Origin: Archivesica marissinica
Taxonomy: Eukaryota; Mollusca; Bivalvia; Venerida; Vesicomyidae
Assembly: GCA_014843695.1 (NCBI GenBank)
Contig: CM026390.1
Coordinates: forward strand, 12,998,904-13,062,903
Direction of reading: 5' to 3'
DNA length: 64,000 nt
Within the stretch, counting starts at the first letter, position 1. Each line of letters begins with the position of its first letter. Below, piece after piece: positions 25,601 through 41,200 of the stretch. The notes below the pieces were generated by a model. It searched no databases. It worked only from the letters and a program-made list of their open reading frames with translations, and had not been told where the DNA came from. A program made the translations under genes and the position numbers.

Positions 25601-28600
25601 TGAACATGATAATCGCGAGATGATGTAAGTTACAGCAGTCTCCCTCCAGTTCCGTGTTTCTTTGTATCATCTTTTCACTTCTTGTGGAAGTCGTGATAGC
25701 GCTGTGGATGCGTGTTCGCTTCAGGTGCGAAAGGTCCGGAGTTCGAGCCCCGCTGGAGCCGTTACGATTGTGCCCTTAGGCATGGCATTTAAATTCCACG
25801 TTGCGTCTTCTCTCTCCCTCGTGGCGATGGATTCCGTCATGAATGAGGTCTCAAGAGTGATTAATATAAGTTGTAAGAATTTGTTTCGCAATCGAGCTAA
25901 AATAAATTTGTATAAACTATCTTTTCACAATAAGAAAAATTGTTTTGATGTTTTATACCATTAAAATATTATAGTAGCTACTTGTATAGGACCGTGGCTG
26001 CAATAATCTAGCCCGGTGAATGCTTCTCAAAATACTTGCATTGTAAAATCCTGAAAAACCAGGAAATTACTCAAGAAATTCAATAGTTTAATATCGTAAG
26101 TCTTTATATTTTGACCCTGTTCCAAACAACTTGAAATGGCCAAAATCCGAATATGTACGTCTATTTTGTTTGAAATATAGTAACACAAAGTGACGGAATT
26201 AATTGCCATATTTTAGTTATTTATATCTGAAAATTAGAAGATATTTTTTGTTAGACGTTTGTGGAAGGTCATGAGATTTAAGTGGACATGGAGAATCCAG
26301 CTGGTCCACTATCACCATTGTACACTATTTTGAAATAATGCTTGAGATCAGAAGTTAATTCTGTAAACCTGCAATGCCGTTGTTTTGTTTTTTACGTTTA
26401 TTTATCGTCGCTACCGGTTGCCCATATGAGCGACACCTCCTGAAGAGATTAGTTATTTTAGATTTTGGAGGGTAGTGCAATGATACAGACAGAGACCCAT
26501 TCCAGAATCTCCTCTGGTTCTTTTACGTGCACGGTGTAAAGCACCGACACGAGACCTCGGTTTAACGTCCCATCTGAAAGACTGTTAATTTTATTAGGGT
26601 CAGACGGGGGATCGAACCTGCGATCCCTGGATTACTAGTCCAGCGTGTTACTTCCTGTAATATCAGACACAAAGCCTAAGAAATGGCAGACGTGTACGGT
26701 GAATTTATGTCTTTTAAATTTAGTTTGGGTTAATCATATTTCATTGCTCGATTCGTTTTACTTATACATGTGAATATAAATCATGACACATTAAATAAAG
26801 GCAAACGGGTCAGGCCACAAGTTCTAGCAACATTAATTACGGCCCTTCCCATAGTTACGGCCCTTCTCTTTAAATTTAATTGTTGGGAAACTTACATCTA
26901 AGCTGCACCGGTTGGCTACGTATGTGTCCGTTGGTCCGTCAACTTCTGTATTCCCGTGTTCAACCTCTTCTTCCAGGGTACCAGCACGCCCACAACACAT
27001 CCGCCAGCAACCGCTAGCAAATATCTGATACTGAAAATACGAGGGGACAGCTCAAGATTAAATACCACCTCAACTCAAAGATGTAGTAATACTATTTCGT
27101 GGGTTTGTGAATTTTAGTCGATCCCGACAAAACGTGCACGTGCACAACCACACTACGGTGATACATATTTATTTTAAGTTTCATAAAATTTCACCCATTG
27201 GTTACTGAGAACAGACAAATTTGTGGATTTTTAGTCAATTAAAGGGCAATAATTCTGATGTTATTGGTCGGATCCCGCCGAAAAGTAAACGTAGACCACA
27301 GCATCAAGATACGTAAAACGAACATAACCACTCTGTCACAGAGGCGCCTGTTTCACATGTTAGTGAGGCATATTGTAGTGTGGTTCGTTACATAGTACCA
27401 CCACCACATAGCACATACACTACCTTTGCTAATCTTGTTTCGTGAATGGCTTTGATTATGTTAATTTTGAGGTCGTCCATCATTAACATGCCTTGTCTGG
27501 AAATAATGTCGTCACCAAGAACAACCGCACACACTATGTCCTGTGCATATAGGGAAACGTCTGGACTGCAATATATAGAGAAATAGTGTCGTTACGCAGG
27601 AAAACGACACACACTATGTCCTGTGCATAGAGGGAAACATCTGGACTGCAATATATAGAGAAATAGTGTCGTCACGCAGGAAAACGACACACACTATGTC
27701 CTGTGCATAGAGGGAAACATCTGGACTGCAATATATAGAGAACTAGTGTCGTCACGCAGGAAAACGACACACACTATGTCCTGTGCATAGAGGGAAACAT
27801 CTGGACTGCAATATATAGAGAAATAGTGTCGTCACGCATGAAAACGACACACACTATGTCCTGGGCATAGAGGGAAATTTCTGGAATGCATATAGGAATA
27901 CTTCTGGAATGTATATAGGAATACTTCTGGACTGCATATAGGAATAGGCTACTTCTGTACTGCATATAGGAATACCTTTGGACTGCATATAGGAATACTT
28001 CTGGACTGTATATAGGAATACCTTTGGACTGCATATAGGAATACTTCTGGACTGCATATAGGAATACTTCTGTACTGCATATAGGAATACCTTTGGACTG
28101 CATATAGGAATACTTCTGGACTATATATAGGAATACTTCTGGACTGCATATAGGAATACTTTTGGACTGCACATAGGAATACTTCTGTACTGCATATAGG
28201 AATACTTCTGGACTGCATATAGTAATACTTCTGGACTGCATATAGGAATACTTCTGGACTGCATATAGGAATACTTCTGGACTGCATATAGGAATACCTC
28301 TGGACTGCATATAGGAATACTTCTGGACTGCATATAGGAATACTTCTGGACTGCATATAGGAATACTTCTGGACTCTATATAGGAATACTTCTGGACTGC
28401 ATATAGGAATACTTCTGGGCTGCATATAGGAATACGTCTGGACTGCATATAGGAATACGTCTGGACTGCATATAGGAATACTTCTGGACTGCATATAGGA
28501 ATACGTCTGGACTGCATATAGGAATACGTCTGGACTGCATATAGGAATATTTCTGGACTGCATATAGGAATACGTCTGGACTGTATATAGGAATACGTCT

Positions 28601-31600
28601 GGACTGTATATAGGAATACTTCTGGACTGCATATAGGAATAGGCTACTTCTGTACTGCATATAGGAATACCTTTGGACTGCATATAGGAATACTTCTGGA
28701 CTATATATAGGAATACTTCTGGACTGCATATAGGAATACTTCTGGACTGCATATTGGAATACGTCTGGACTGTATATATGAATACTTCTGGACTGCATAT
28801 AGGAATACTTCTGGACTGCATATAGGAATACGTCTGTACTGCATATAGGAATACTTTTGGACTCTATATAGGAATACTTCTGGACTGTATATAGGAATAC
28901 TTCTGGACTGCATATAGGAATACTTCTGGACTGTATATAGGAATACTTCTGGACTGCATATAGGAATACTTCTGGACTGCATATAGGAATACTTCTGGAC
29001 TGCATATAGGAATACCTATGGACTACATGTTCTAAACACGCTCACGTACATAGAACAATGCTCACAACAGCACATACATACTCGTACCTGACTAATTCTC
29101 CAGGCGGAGAAAATGCAAAGCATTTTAATTTTGGATATGTAGGTTTGAGAAGAATAGCTAACAAGGCTGCCGCGCCTGCGCCTAGACTATGTCCGGTTAT
29201 CACTAGGTCTGCATCCTGAAACACGAAAGTGCAACGTCTCAGTGTTGATACCACAGTTGTCTGTTGCGTTATCAATTATAGCCCATAGCTAGTCGATTGC
29301 ATAGATACGCCCCTGCACCCTAGCCATTGTACGAGACGGTTTTTAATCAATTATAGCCCACAGCTAGTCGATTGCATAGATACGCCCATGCACCCTAGTC
29401 ATTTTACGAGACGGTACTTAATCAATTATAGCCCACAGCTAGCCGAGTGCATAGATACGCACCTGCATCCTAGCTATTGTACGAGACGGTTTTTATCAAT
29501 GAAAAAGCAAATCGCAAAAAGCAAATAAAATGCATTTTTTCACGTATTGCTACTACACATTCTTCCGAATACATTCAAACACTAACATTGAATCAATAAA
29601 CAGTGTTTTTGTGGTCTTCAAACTTTCAAAATTGAAAGTAGGCTATCACATAATGGTCATCCATGCTCCTGAATTGACGTTTGTTTGTTTGTTATCGGAG
29701 TCAATACCAAACGCGAGATACTATCGTTTAAAGATAATTTAACTAAGACTAGTCCACAAATAAATATGCATAGGCACACATACGAGATATAACGGTAAAT
29801 CTGTACCATAATTCGTGTTATTAAGGATATACGAGTTGTATTACGCATGTCGACCCTATTTACATTATTTTGTTATCTCAACAAACCGCGTATACGACGT
29901 TTCAGTTCAGGCAATTATCTGGAAACATAATTATACCATATAATAGGAAAATACATTCTGTAGAAATTTGCGTTATCACTAACGTAGTGTCGTTTTAAGC
30001 ATCAACACAATTTACCGTGAGCACCTTTCTATTTTAAATTACAAAAATCCGTCGATTGAACTACATCAGAAGTTTTAGTAGTCAAATTTGTTCGAAAACC
30101 ACGTTTATTAAGAGACCACACGTTCAGTTGTTTGAAACTTTATTTATTTTACAACGATTGCGAAGCAAGTTCTAACAACTTATGTTAATCACTCTCGTTG
30201 GCGCAGATGAAAGCATAAATGTGGTCATTCGTGTGGGAGGAAACAGGAGTACCCGGAGAAAACCACCTGTCCGATCTGGCGACCACCGTACCATCTCACA
30301 TACTTCCCTCTCCGAGGATTGAACCCGGGTTGCATTGGTGAGAAGCGAGCGCGCTATCCACTGCGTTAATCGGAGTTCAGTTCCCGTTTGTCTTGCTAAG
30401 GAACAAATTAGCCTGTATTAAGAGACCGATTTTAGCTCTTCCCTTATGTGATCTCTTAATACAGTTTGATTATAATTTAAAAAAGGCTTCCACGGTAAAT
30501 GTTGTTGATTGTTAAGTAAAATCGAAACTCATCGTTTACAATGGCTGTGGGTGCAGGGGCTATCTATGAAATTGGCTGCCTATGATAAAGTCTACATGTT
30601 TTGTGCAAAGTAATCATGCACATTAATGTTATTTATTTATATTCCTAATGCCAGCCCTATTATTATATGATACTCACTTTATATTGAAATTGTTTTCCTG
30701 TACTGGAATAAAACAAAATAGTTCTCTTACGCACAGAACACAACACGTGTGCACGTAATTGCTAACCTATAGTTTATGTGTTTTATATGGGTGTTCATGC
30801 TGATTCAATGGTTATAAAATGTAAGAATTGTGTTATGTGCACAAAAGAGTAAATTAAATGAATGATACCTGCACACGTGAGAATGCCTTCTCGAGTATTC
30901 CTTTATCTTCTAATGTCTGCTTGATGTACATGGCGCTTTGCAAAATACCATTATGTGCGCATGCGCATGGAATACCAGTGATGCTAAGGTTGCCCCGCTC
31001 TATTATCAGATCTGTGATCACATCCTGTATACAAAAATAGTTTTTTAACTTGAGCATGAGCATTATTTCGCCACCACGTGGCCAATAGCATCACTATGGA
31101 TTCACCACTATGCACATGCGGCCAAACGGAGTCAAGTTATCATTATTTCGTTGAATGTTACAAATACTACCATATACGCATTGAACTAGTCAACACGATT
31201 TCTAAACTCAGTCAAATATCTCTAACAGTTATCCTATTTATTGGTAATATTACATTTGCACCTGGACATAATGAAATAATAGTCTTAGCTGCCCATAGAT
31301 TCATAGAAAAGTCTAAACGTTTCTAACAATATGTATGTAAACAGGGACTCACGCGCTTGCATAGTGATACACCATTAAAACTGTATGTGCTATTCTATCG
31401 CTTTCTACCCCCTCTCCCATTCCCGTTTATCTAGCTATAATTTCATACACTTATTATATATTTTGGTCTTACTACATAATACGTTTACGTCTTAGTCGCC
31501 TATAGTGCACACATTTATATATGTAATAGAGATAATCTCAATAAGCTTTACGTTTTCGATTAAATCTACATTGTTTGTATTTTCATTCTGTACACAATAT

Positions 31601-34600
31601 ATATGTACTGTATATTATATCCTATACATACAGGACACATAGTGTTGTTAGACGGAGGATTATATGCAGTGCCACCGGAATACACAAGGTAGTTTACAGG
31701 GAGGTGTTTTGTAAAGCCACCAGCATACCTATAGCGATAGCTACCTCGAACTGTGGACTGGTAATCCAGGGACCGCAGGTTCGATCACCAGTCTGACCTT
31801 AATAAAATTAACAGTCTTTCAAGGGGAGGACTTAAACTAATGTTGTCAGAACTTGTTGTCCAACCCTTTTTGCCTGTATTTCCTTGTATATATGAATAAT
31901 TGTATAGAATGTGTTTATTATATATATGTATAGAGCAAATAAAATAGTATTAAGCTAACAGTCTTTCAGATGAGACTTTAAACCGAGGTCTCGTGTCGGT
32001 GCTTTACACCATGCACGTAAAAGAACCCGAGGAGACTCTGGAATGGGTCTCTGTCTGTATCATTGCACTATCCTCCAAAAATCTAAAATGACTAATCTCT
32101 TCAGGAGGCGTCGCTCATATGGGCAACCGGTAGCGACGACAAATAAACGTAAAGCACAGAAAATTATCTAGGAACTACATTGAAGTGGTATAATTTGACA
32201 TCAATAAAATATAAATGCTAAAATTTATAATTTAAGTTTTATGAATACCTACTTACCTGCCTGCATCGATATAATTAAGTGCATGTATACCTGTAACGAT
32301 AGCGTCCCGCGAACGGCCACCACCACGGAATTCGTGTCTCTATCAATAACCACGTAAAACGGCAGTTCGTATATCTGAAACATGAAGCAACATTTAAAGC
32401 TCCCTTTGAATTTAAACCAACGTTGGCCGGTCGATTCGATGGCGTTTTAACCGGTTAAAACCGCCCCGGTCAATACTCCCAAAGTAGTCAATACTGGTCG
32501 ATTCATCATTGGTGGTCAATATTTAAGAAATAATAAGTATCAACCGTGGTATATCGCAGAATAACTCTCGTTTGTCGTTCTTATACGTAGAAATATATCA
32601 CTCAGGCCGAGTTACTGATGGTCACGGGTTCGAGCCCCGCTCAGACCGTGTCACTTTATATGAAAAAGTTGGCAGTTTCTTACGGTTGTTGGTGCACCAA
32701 GTACAGGTTAACCACTGGAGCCTGGCCAGGAACGTTGTTGTTAGGTAAACTGCCCGTCGCTCAAATGGGCAACCGGTAGTAGCGACGTTAAATAAACGTT
32801 GTGTTTTATTACGCTTCAATGCAGCTTCCGGTGTTTTGATTGGATAACGGTTCCCGGTAAATAAATTGTCATAGTTCCAATCTCGGCAGGATATATAACC
32901 CTTAAAATACACACCGCGTGCCACGTGCCTCACGGTTCTTAAATAAAACGGAAAGCAGTCCGATTAGCGCAGTGGTTAGCACGCTCGTTTCTCACCAATG
33001 CAACCCGGGTTCGATCCTCGAACCGGGAACTATGTGAGATGGTATGGTGGTCGCCAGATCGGACAGGTGGGTTTTCTCCGGGTACTCCGGTTTCCTCCGA
33101 CACGAATGACCACATTTACGCATTCATCCACACCAATGAGAGTGATTAATATAAGTTGTTAAAGCTTGTTTTGCAATCGTTGTAAAACAAATAAAGTTTA
33201 AACTAACGGAAAGCTGCGTGTTCGGCACAATAATGCGCAATGGATCGGTAGAAGACACGGACATACATATGGAGGTAATTGTTCGACAATTTATACCAGA
33301 GTTGCCTTACTTACTTCATTTTTAAAAGAAGCAAATACAATATCATCATGAGGTATGCCAGTAGTTTTCTTAAAGGCGGCAGTATTACACATGCAGCAGT
33401 TGTCCATAAACACAGAACCTTGGTCATCCCGACATCTACAGCACCTGAAACAGTACGCTATACCGTGTCATCTTTTATATCCTAATATTTGTATCGCTAT
33501 TGCATTTCATGCGGTGAACGTACATATTCCCTATTTGTACCCATTTTAGTATGAATTTCCTCACTAATGATATGCATCTGACATGCGTAATCAAAGTTAC
33601 GGGCATGCGCATTCGCAGTGTTCCTAGCAAGAAAAAGGCGTGTCTTACAGCTTACGCTGTTCCAGTGATGATCTATTTACCAGGTCCGGCACACGGTATG
33701 TCACAAGTCTGGTCTAAATACAATTTAACAAAGTGCGATATATTTTTCCTTTTGTCATTGAATATAATAATTAATGGAAATATAAGTAATGACTCGCCGG
33801 TTAATATTTTCCATCGGGGTATGAACTACATTGGGCGGGTTTACAGTTAGCGTGGATGACTTCGGCCTCCTCGCACATTAATCACGCCCAATGTCGTTTA
33901 AACCCCGATGGAAACTATATTAACCCGCGATTCATTCCATAAATGTTAATAATTATTCAGTGTGGACGTGTTTGTTTATATAGAATTAAAGTCGCCCCGA
34001 CACCCTAGATCATAAATATGGCGACTCTCCAGTTGTTATTGGTGGCGGAATACACCGGCGGTGACCGACGGGAGATTCAATTCCATTTATTTATCACACA
34101 CATAATAACAATTCATTGCCTTGCGCATTTACATTATCCAAAATTGATGTAGCTGCTTACTTGCATTGTGTAAAGAGGGAACAAGCCCCTAGTACCGGAT
34201 TGACAAGGGTCACATAGAAGGGCCAACCGTAGCTTCCAATTGCAAACTTTAAATAATGGCTCATCTTATCTAGCGTCATCCAGTCCCTCGGGTTCGGCAA
34301 ACACTCACATATGACGTCCGGGGCGTCCACGACGTCTTCTGGTGGCCTGTTGTATATATACACAAGCTATTATAGATTGTTATAGTGACGACATAGTATA
34401 TCACCTGCGAGTGGACTATTTAATTTCAAATCAAGAGAGATAAATAAAACTCATCTTTTACTATATTAGAATTATATAGTTTTATTTAGAATATATTCCG
34501 TAAATAGTGTTTAATTACATAGACTGACTTAGTGCAAGGACAATACTTAACAAATATAATTGTATTGACATTACATAGACTGACTTAGTGTTGGATATCC

Positions 34601-35233
34601 CACGAGGAAAATACTTAACAAATATAATTGTATTGACATTACATAGACTGACTTAGTGGATATCCCACGAGGAAAATACTTAACAAATATAATTGTATTG
34701 ACATTACATAGACTGACTTAGTGTTGGATATCCCACGAGGAAAATACTTAACAAATATAATTGAATTGAAATTACATAGACTGACTTAGTGCAAGGACAA
34801 TACTTAACAAATATAATTGTATTGAAATTACATAGACTGACTTAGTGCAAGGAAAATACTTAACAAATATAATTGAATTGAAATTATATAAGATTAATTT
34901 TTTCCATGCAGTGAAAATACAGAACATATTAATCAGTTAGGTGAAAACGATGAAAAATATTACCTGTTACTAGTGAAAATATGTGATATATGTCACGCTT
35001 ATTTCGCAGTACAGTCAAACCTATGTTAGTGGCCACCTCTATTAAGTAGCCATCCTGTATTAAGCGGCAGCTTTCCAGATTCTCAATAAGTTGTTTTATT
35101 ATACATTTTCTGGGCATATTTCATAAAATAGACATACTTCGAAGAATAGCTGGACTTGAACCTAATAACGATATGACTGTCAGAGTATATTGAGTTCTCT
35201 CGTAAAATAAAGTATTTATTATTATTATTATTA

Positions 35234-35268
<35 letters not shown>

Positions 35269-38200
35269 GGCCGTTGTGTTATCTCGTTTTCGATTAGTGT
35301 CAGCGTATACGTGAATAATAATAAATTCACACCTGGAATTGGTATTGTCATAAGAACTTCAACGACTCACGCGACGGCTAATCGTTTCTGGAAGGACTAC
35401 ATGCGCAACATAGTTACTTGCGTAAATGTATTTATACAACATATAAGGTGGCAGGTCCATTCTACAACCAAATCGTTTGCAAAGTTGGAAACCATCTGGA
35501 ATGATATCGCAACATAACATCATTGCTACTGTGTTACTGTAGGACCCGGAAATGGTGGTTAGTTTAAACTTTATTTATTTTACAACGGTTGCGAAGCAAG
35601 TTCTAACAAGTTATATTAATCACTCTCGTTGGCGCGGATGAAAGCGTAAATGTAGTCATTCGTGTGGGAGGAAACCGGAGTACCCGGAGAAAACCCACCT
35701 GTCCGATCCGGCGACCACCGTACCATCTCACATACTTCCCGGTCCGAGGATCGAATCCGGGTTGTATTGGTGAGAAGCGAGCGCGATGGTGGTTACAGAA
35801 AGAAAACACTGGACATCGCAATTTTGTCTCTCAAATATTGCCTGTTCAAATAACTCGGTAGTTACCGCGAAAAGTTCAAAACATAAACCGGTGGTAAATG
35901 GGAGCTGTCAAACTGTCCGTTACTGGACAAAGCGATTACATAGCTTAGAATAATTTATCGTTGGGCGCCGTTGCTAGACAAATTGATTTCGACAAGATAC
36001 CAGACGTACATCATATCCTACCAGTTATTGGCCAAATTCAACAGCAGCGTTGCGCCTAGAGATAGAGTTGATCTCAAAGTGATACTATGTATATTGAAGA
36101 GTTAAAAATGAAAGACTGTTTGGAGATTAGTTAAAGAGGGTGGGTGACAAGTTGAGCCATGTGGGTGTCAATAAGAGATATTAATGGGTTTTCGATTACT
36201 TCCCTTGACAGATAAAGTCCGATTTATTCCGAAATATGTCTTGGTCCTTTTAGTTGAAACCCTTTGTTTGTATTGGTGTTCCCTAACCAGATGTTGCGGT
36301 ATGATAAATGTGATTTTATCAAAAGCATGTTAATTAATTTATAATCAATTTCTACAGTAAAGTATCCATTGGATAAGCTGTAGGATATCTGTCGAGATTT
36401 AGTAATTTAATAATTATATGATAAGAAAACTAATGAAAACAGATAGCATGTGGTGCAAAGGAAACAACGATAAAAACAGAGGAAGCCGATTATGAGGACC
36501 ACTCTACTTTCATGAGTATTCAGGAGCAGTAACTGACTAATGTCTGTCATTGATGCAATGTCCGGAGGAACACTGTTCTACTCCTTGGGGTGGGTTCCTA
36601 GAAATAGTGTAGTGTGTTGTTTGGTTAGATAATTACTATTATCTACTACAGTTATCCGGGAGTAAACTAAAATAATGTAGGTGATTAGATATAACTTCAG
36701 AAAATTGAACTGTTACGGTATACGTCCTATTAATCGAATGCCATATGCGATATCTCTCCGATTGGCCATCCTAGTAATAGTTTAGACAAAGATAGTCACC
36801 CGGGTAGAATCACCCAGATAAGAATATCTCGTTGAAAGCAAGAAGGCAAGGGTTTTAGGTGAATTCAGGTGATTTCGTATAATCCCTTGTTCGTCTAATG
36901 GTAGTTTCGTATACTAGAGCATTCGTATAATCACAGGTTCGTATTTTATATATATATAGTACTGCACTATACAGGCCCATTATAATAATGCTATTATTAG
37001 CTATTTAGGTAATTAGACACAATTATGAATGGGACTATGTAGCCGTGTGTTTGCCATACCAGGAGTGATTATCTATCTAGGTTTCAGGCCACTAATCAAG
37101 ATTAATTAAAGTGAATGGGGGAGAATAAATAAATCATTCCGCATTTTCGATGATTCCAACGGTGGCACTTATCGCAGCTAAGAGCATGCATACGGCTGGA
37201 AACGTGACGAGAGCAAAAAACGCATGGAAAAATAGACGCCATGGTTGTAATGAAATTGATGTGAAGAGCATGATATTTATACATGATTCAAGGGCTTGGA
37301 CATATGGCACGGCTCAGCTCTAAAGCTGATAAAACATTGGCATACAAGCCAGCATCACAAATGTTTGAGCCGACCAATGAAGGTGTGAAAAATAATATAT
37401 TCTCCAGTAATTGATTAATTTGTCAACAGCCCACCTCATAATAGACGTAGGTGTGAATGTTATTTCTCTAAAGTACAGATATACGGATGAGGACGTGTTA
37501 AGTGTTCGTGGTAAATGCTTGCGCAATCAACGGAAGAGTGAACAACCACATCGTGTCAACTTTGACATCACAAGAAATGAAATATGCCACCGTCTTGAGA
37601 GACTCGACCCTATGCCTCCTAGAAGACTCGAACATTAGGCCCAAAAACTGAACACCAGTACGTTCACTGAGCTAATATGGGAATCCCACAGCTCTGCACA
37701 TGCATGGGTACTATTACTACTATCTGATCCCTAGTCCACCATCCACGACAATATGTATGAACCACATGTATAATCACCACTATACTCACATATCTCTTGT
37801 GAACGGTAGATCTATTAATGCAGAATATATTTTTTCGAAATATTTTATTATGCATAAATAAATTAATTTCAACTTACTTTTGTGCAAATATATCTGTTTG
37901 CATTAATTTTGGATGTATTCAGCTGGTCGTTTGGTCGTTCACACAACTTAATCCACCTTAGACATGTTTTCAAGATTTGTCTTAGGTTTTGAAAATGGCA
38001 CGAATTTAACGTCACCTATCAATCGATCTGGATATCTACATCACTGTCACACAGCCCGTAACTACATCTTTTCACCATTGTCAATGAGGTTATTAATTTT
38101 AAATATTTCTCAAAAAATAATTTCAGATCACGATCACTCGTTATCAGATTTGATTAAAATGTTACTACATAACTCGTTTATCTAACAGAACGATAAAACA

Positions 38201-41200
38201 ATGACTCGGTGTAGTAATCAATTATATAATTATGTGCACACATTTTATAATTGACCAATTAGCACAATCAGTGCTAAATTCCGATGTGAAATACTTTGAT
38301 CTTGATAGCATGGCCCCTATCGGGTATTATAACTCGGCGGTCTCTGTGATGTACCGTTAGTGGGTAAGTTGTTGATTGCTCCCAATAAACAGTGTGACAC
38401 GCTTAAATTTGATTGCTGTGTTTGTGAGAAAAGAATGACTATATGGGGTCAGTCGGTGTTTTTATAGATGCATTGTTTTTAAAGCAGCTGTCTGGTATTT
38501 TGTGGTTCATATACACACTTTTAGATTTGTCCAAGGATTTTGAAATGGGTTGAATTTAACGTCGATCACCAGGATATCGACTAATTTTGTACTATAACTA
38601 ACCCACACACCAAAGCTACACATTTTCAACATCATTAAAACAATTTTAAACCCGTATTTTCGATCAAATTCACGCCTTTTCAAATTTGTCTACTCGTTAC
38701 TAGTTTGTCTAATATGCATTGTTTGTCTAACAAGATGGCGGCGATAAACCGTTGCCGGGGGTGTGCGCGAATGGTGCGATGCGATTGGCTAACGCCAGCT
38801 GTCAATCAAAATCGGCAGAAAGGTCAATTGTTCCTTCCAAGTAGGTTAAAATGCGTTCCACTTACACAAGCCTTTATTATGCAGTGGACAGTAGGGTTGT
38901 ATTTGGGTTATACATGTATAACAAAGAGAAGGACATGATTATTTCATCGATGCAGAAAATTGTTATGTTTTATCAGCACATTTATAGAAAAGTTTGATGG
39001 AACAGAAATGAAATGTAGAACTTAGTAAAACATATAGGCATTTGAAGTCTCAAACAGTACATAGGCACACCATTTTAGTTTACCCCACCCACTATCTATA
39101 GTGAGGAAATATATCTCGAGACAGTATTTTCTTGTATAAAGAAATCGATAAATGTATATAATCTATATATAGATATTCTACACGTTCATGTTGTTGTTTT
39201 GTTAAATTGATGACACTTTGTGAGTGGTATGTGTTTATTTATCGTCGCTACAGGCTATGCACAAGAACGACACATCCTAATGAGGTTAGTAGTAATTATA
39301 TTTAGATTGTGGAGGATAGTGCAATGACAGTGCAGACAGAGCCCCATTACAGCGGCTCCTTTGGTTCTTTTATGCGCACAGTGTAAATCACTGACACTAG
39401 ACTTCATTTGAAAGTCTCATCCGAAACACTATACTATTAGTCATTTTATAATTTTAGAATGGCATAACGGGGGACCGAACATACGACCCGCGGGTTGCGA
39501 GTGCATTGTGGTACCTTTGGTCGATTAGTTTGCCAGTAATTGATGAAACTTCAAACCCATGTGGGAATATGAAAAACACGCAAACGTAGTTCAGGCCGAT
39601 ACAAATTAATTCTAATTGCCTTCTGCTTGTCCGCTTTCTCGTTCCAAGTGAATATAAACGCTCCATATAAACGAATCTAGTTTATTTATATGCTGTTTTA
39701 CTTATTTACAATTTAAAAAAAGAAACATATCGCTTTTGACTCTAGAATTTTTAAAAACGATACGAATATAATGGCCGAACATCCCGGCAATTAATGCTTC
39801 ATTTGTAACGATCTGTGAAATAAACATAATGAAAAAACATGCCGAGCCCAGGCTGTCACACTAGCATGCTATCGAGTACTAACACTAAACTATACCGTAT
39901 GTCCTCTATCTGATCCGGTCTATACATTTTCAGTTGTTGTCGCTTACGTTCCTGCTTTCGGCTTAGGAGAATCAGCCCGGCGACCACATCCGTCGGTACC
40001 AAATCTACACCCTGTATTTAGATAATATAAATATACATCCTGTACTTAGATACATAAATATACATCCTGTATTTAGATAAATAAATATACATCCTGTACT
40101 TAGATACATAATTATACATCCTGTATTTAGATACATAAATATACATCCTGTACTTAGATACATACATTTACATCCTGTATTTAGATAATATAAATATACA
40201 TCCTGTACTTAGATACATACATTTACACCCTGTATTTAGATAACATAAATATACATCCTGTACTTAGATACATACATTTACATCCTGTATTTAGATAATA
40301 TAAATATACATCCTGTACTTAGATACATAAATATACATCCTGTATTTAGATAAATAAATATACATCCTGTACTTAGATACATAATTATACATCCTGTATT
40401 TAGATACATAAATATACATCCTGTACTTAGATACATACATTTGCATCCTGTATTTAGATAATATAAATATACATCCTGTATTTAGATAATATAAATATAC
40501 ATCCTGTACTTAGATACATACATTTACATCCTGTATTTAGATACATACATTTACATCCTGTACTTAGATACATACATTTACACCCTGTATTTAGATAACA
40601 TAAATATACATCCTGTACTTAGATACATACATTTACATCCTGTATTTAGATACATACATTTACATCCTGTACTTAGATACATACATTTACATCCTGTACT
40701 TAGATACATACATTTACACCCTGTATTTAGATAACATAAATATACATCCTGTACTTAGATACATACATTTACATCCTGTATTTAGATAACATAAATATAC
40801 ATCCTGTATTTAGATACATAAATATCCTGTATTTAGATACATAAATATCCTGTATTTAGATACATAAATATCCTGTATTTAGATACATAAATATACATCT
40901 TGTACTTAGATACATAAATATAATCCTGTATTTAGATACATAAATATACATTCTGTATTTAGATAAATAAATATACATACTGTATTTAGATACATAAATA
41001 TACATCTTGTATTTAGATACATAAATATCCTGTATTTAGATACATAAATATCCTGTATTTAGATAAATAAATATACATACTGTATTTAGATACATAAATA
41101 TCCTGTATTTAGATACATAAATATCCTGTATTTAGATACATAAATATCCTGTATTTAGATAAATAAATATACATACTGTATTTAGATACATAAATATACA

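Larger units (their letters stand above)
34891..39228. other. DAGL intron, mostly unremarkable
   Basis: Apart from the features listed, it contains two diverged copies of a ~220-bp sequence (37965-38185 and 38520-38720, GATTTGTC..AGG.TTTTGAAA) and a degraded tRNA-like piece near 36885-36940. No exon was found. Confidence 0.5.

Noticed and set aside
27774..29005. Long minus-strand open frames (up to 290 codons) with a repeating [24 protein letters not shown] peptide
   Set aside because: Produced by the 23-bp minisatellite, which is open in all three minus frames; no start context, no conserved domain, and it lies in a DAGL intron.
38705..38938. Short plus-strand ORF beginning near AACAAGATGGCGGCG
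   Set aside because: Kozak-like start only; no homology, no splice partners, and it lies in a DAGL intron on the opposite strand.
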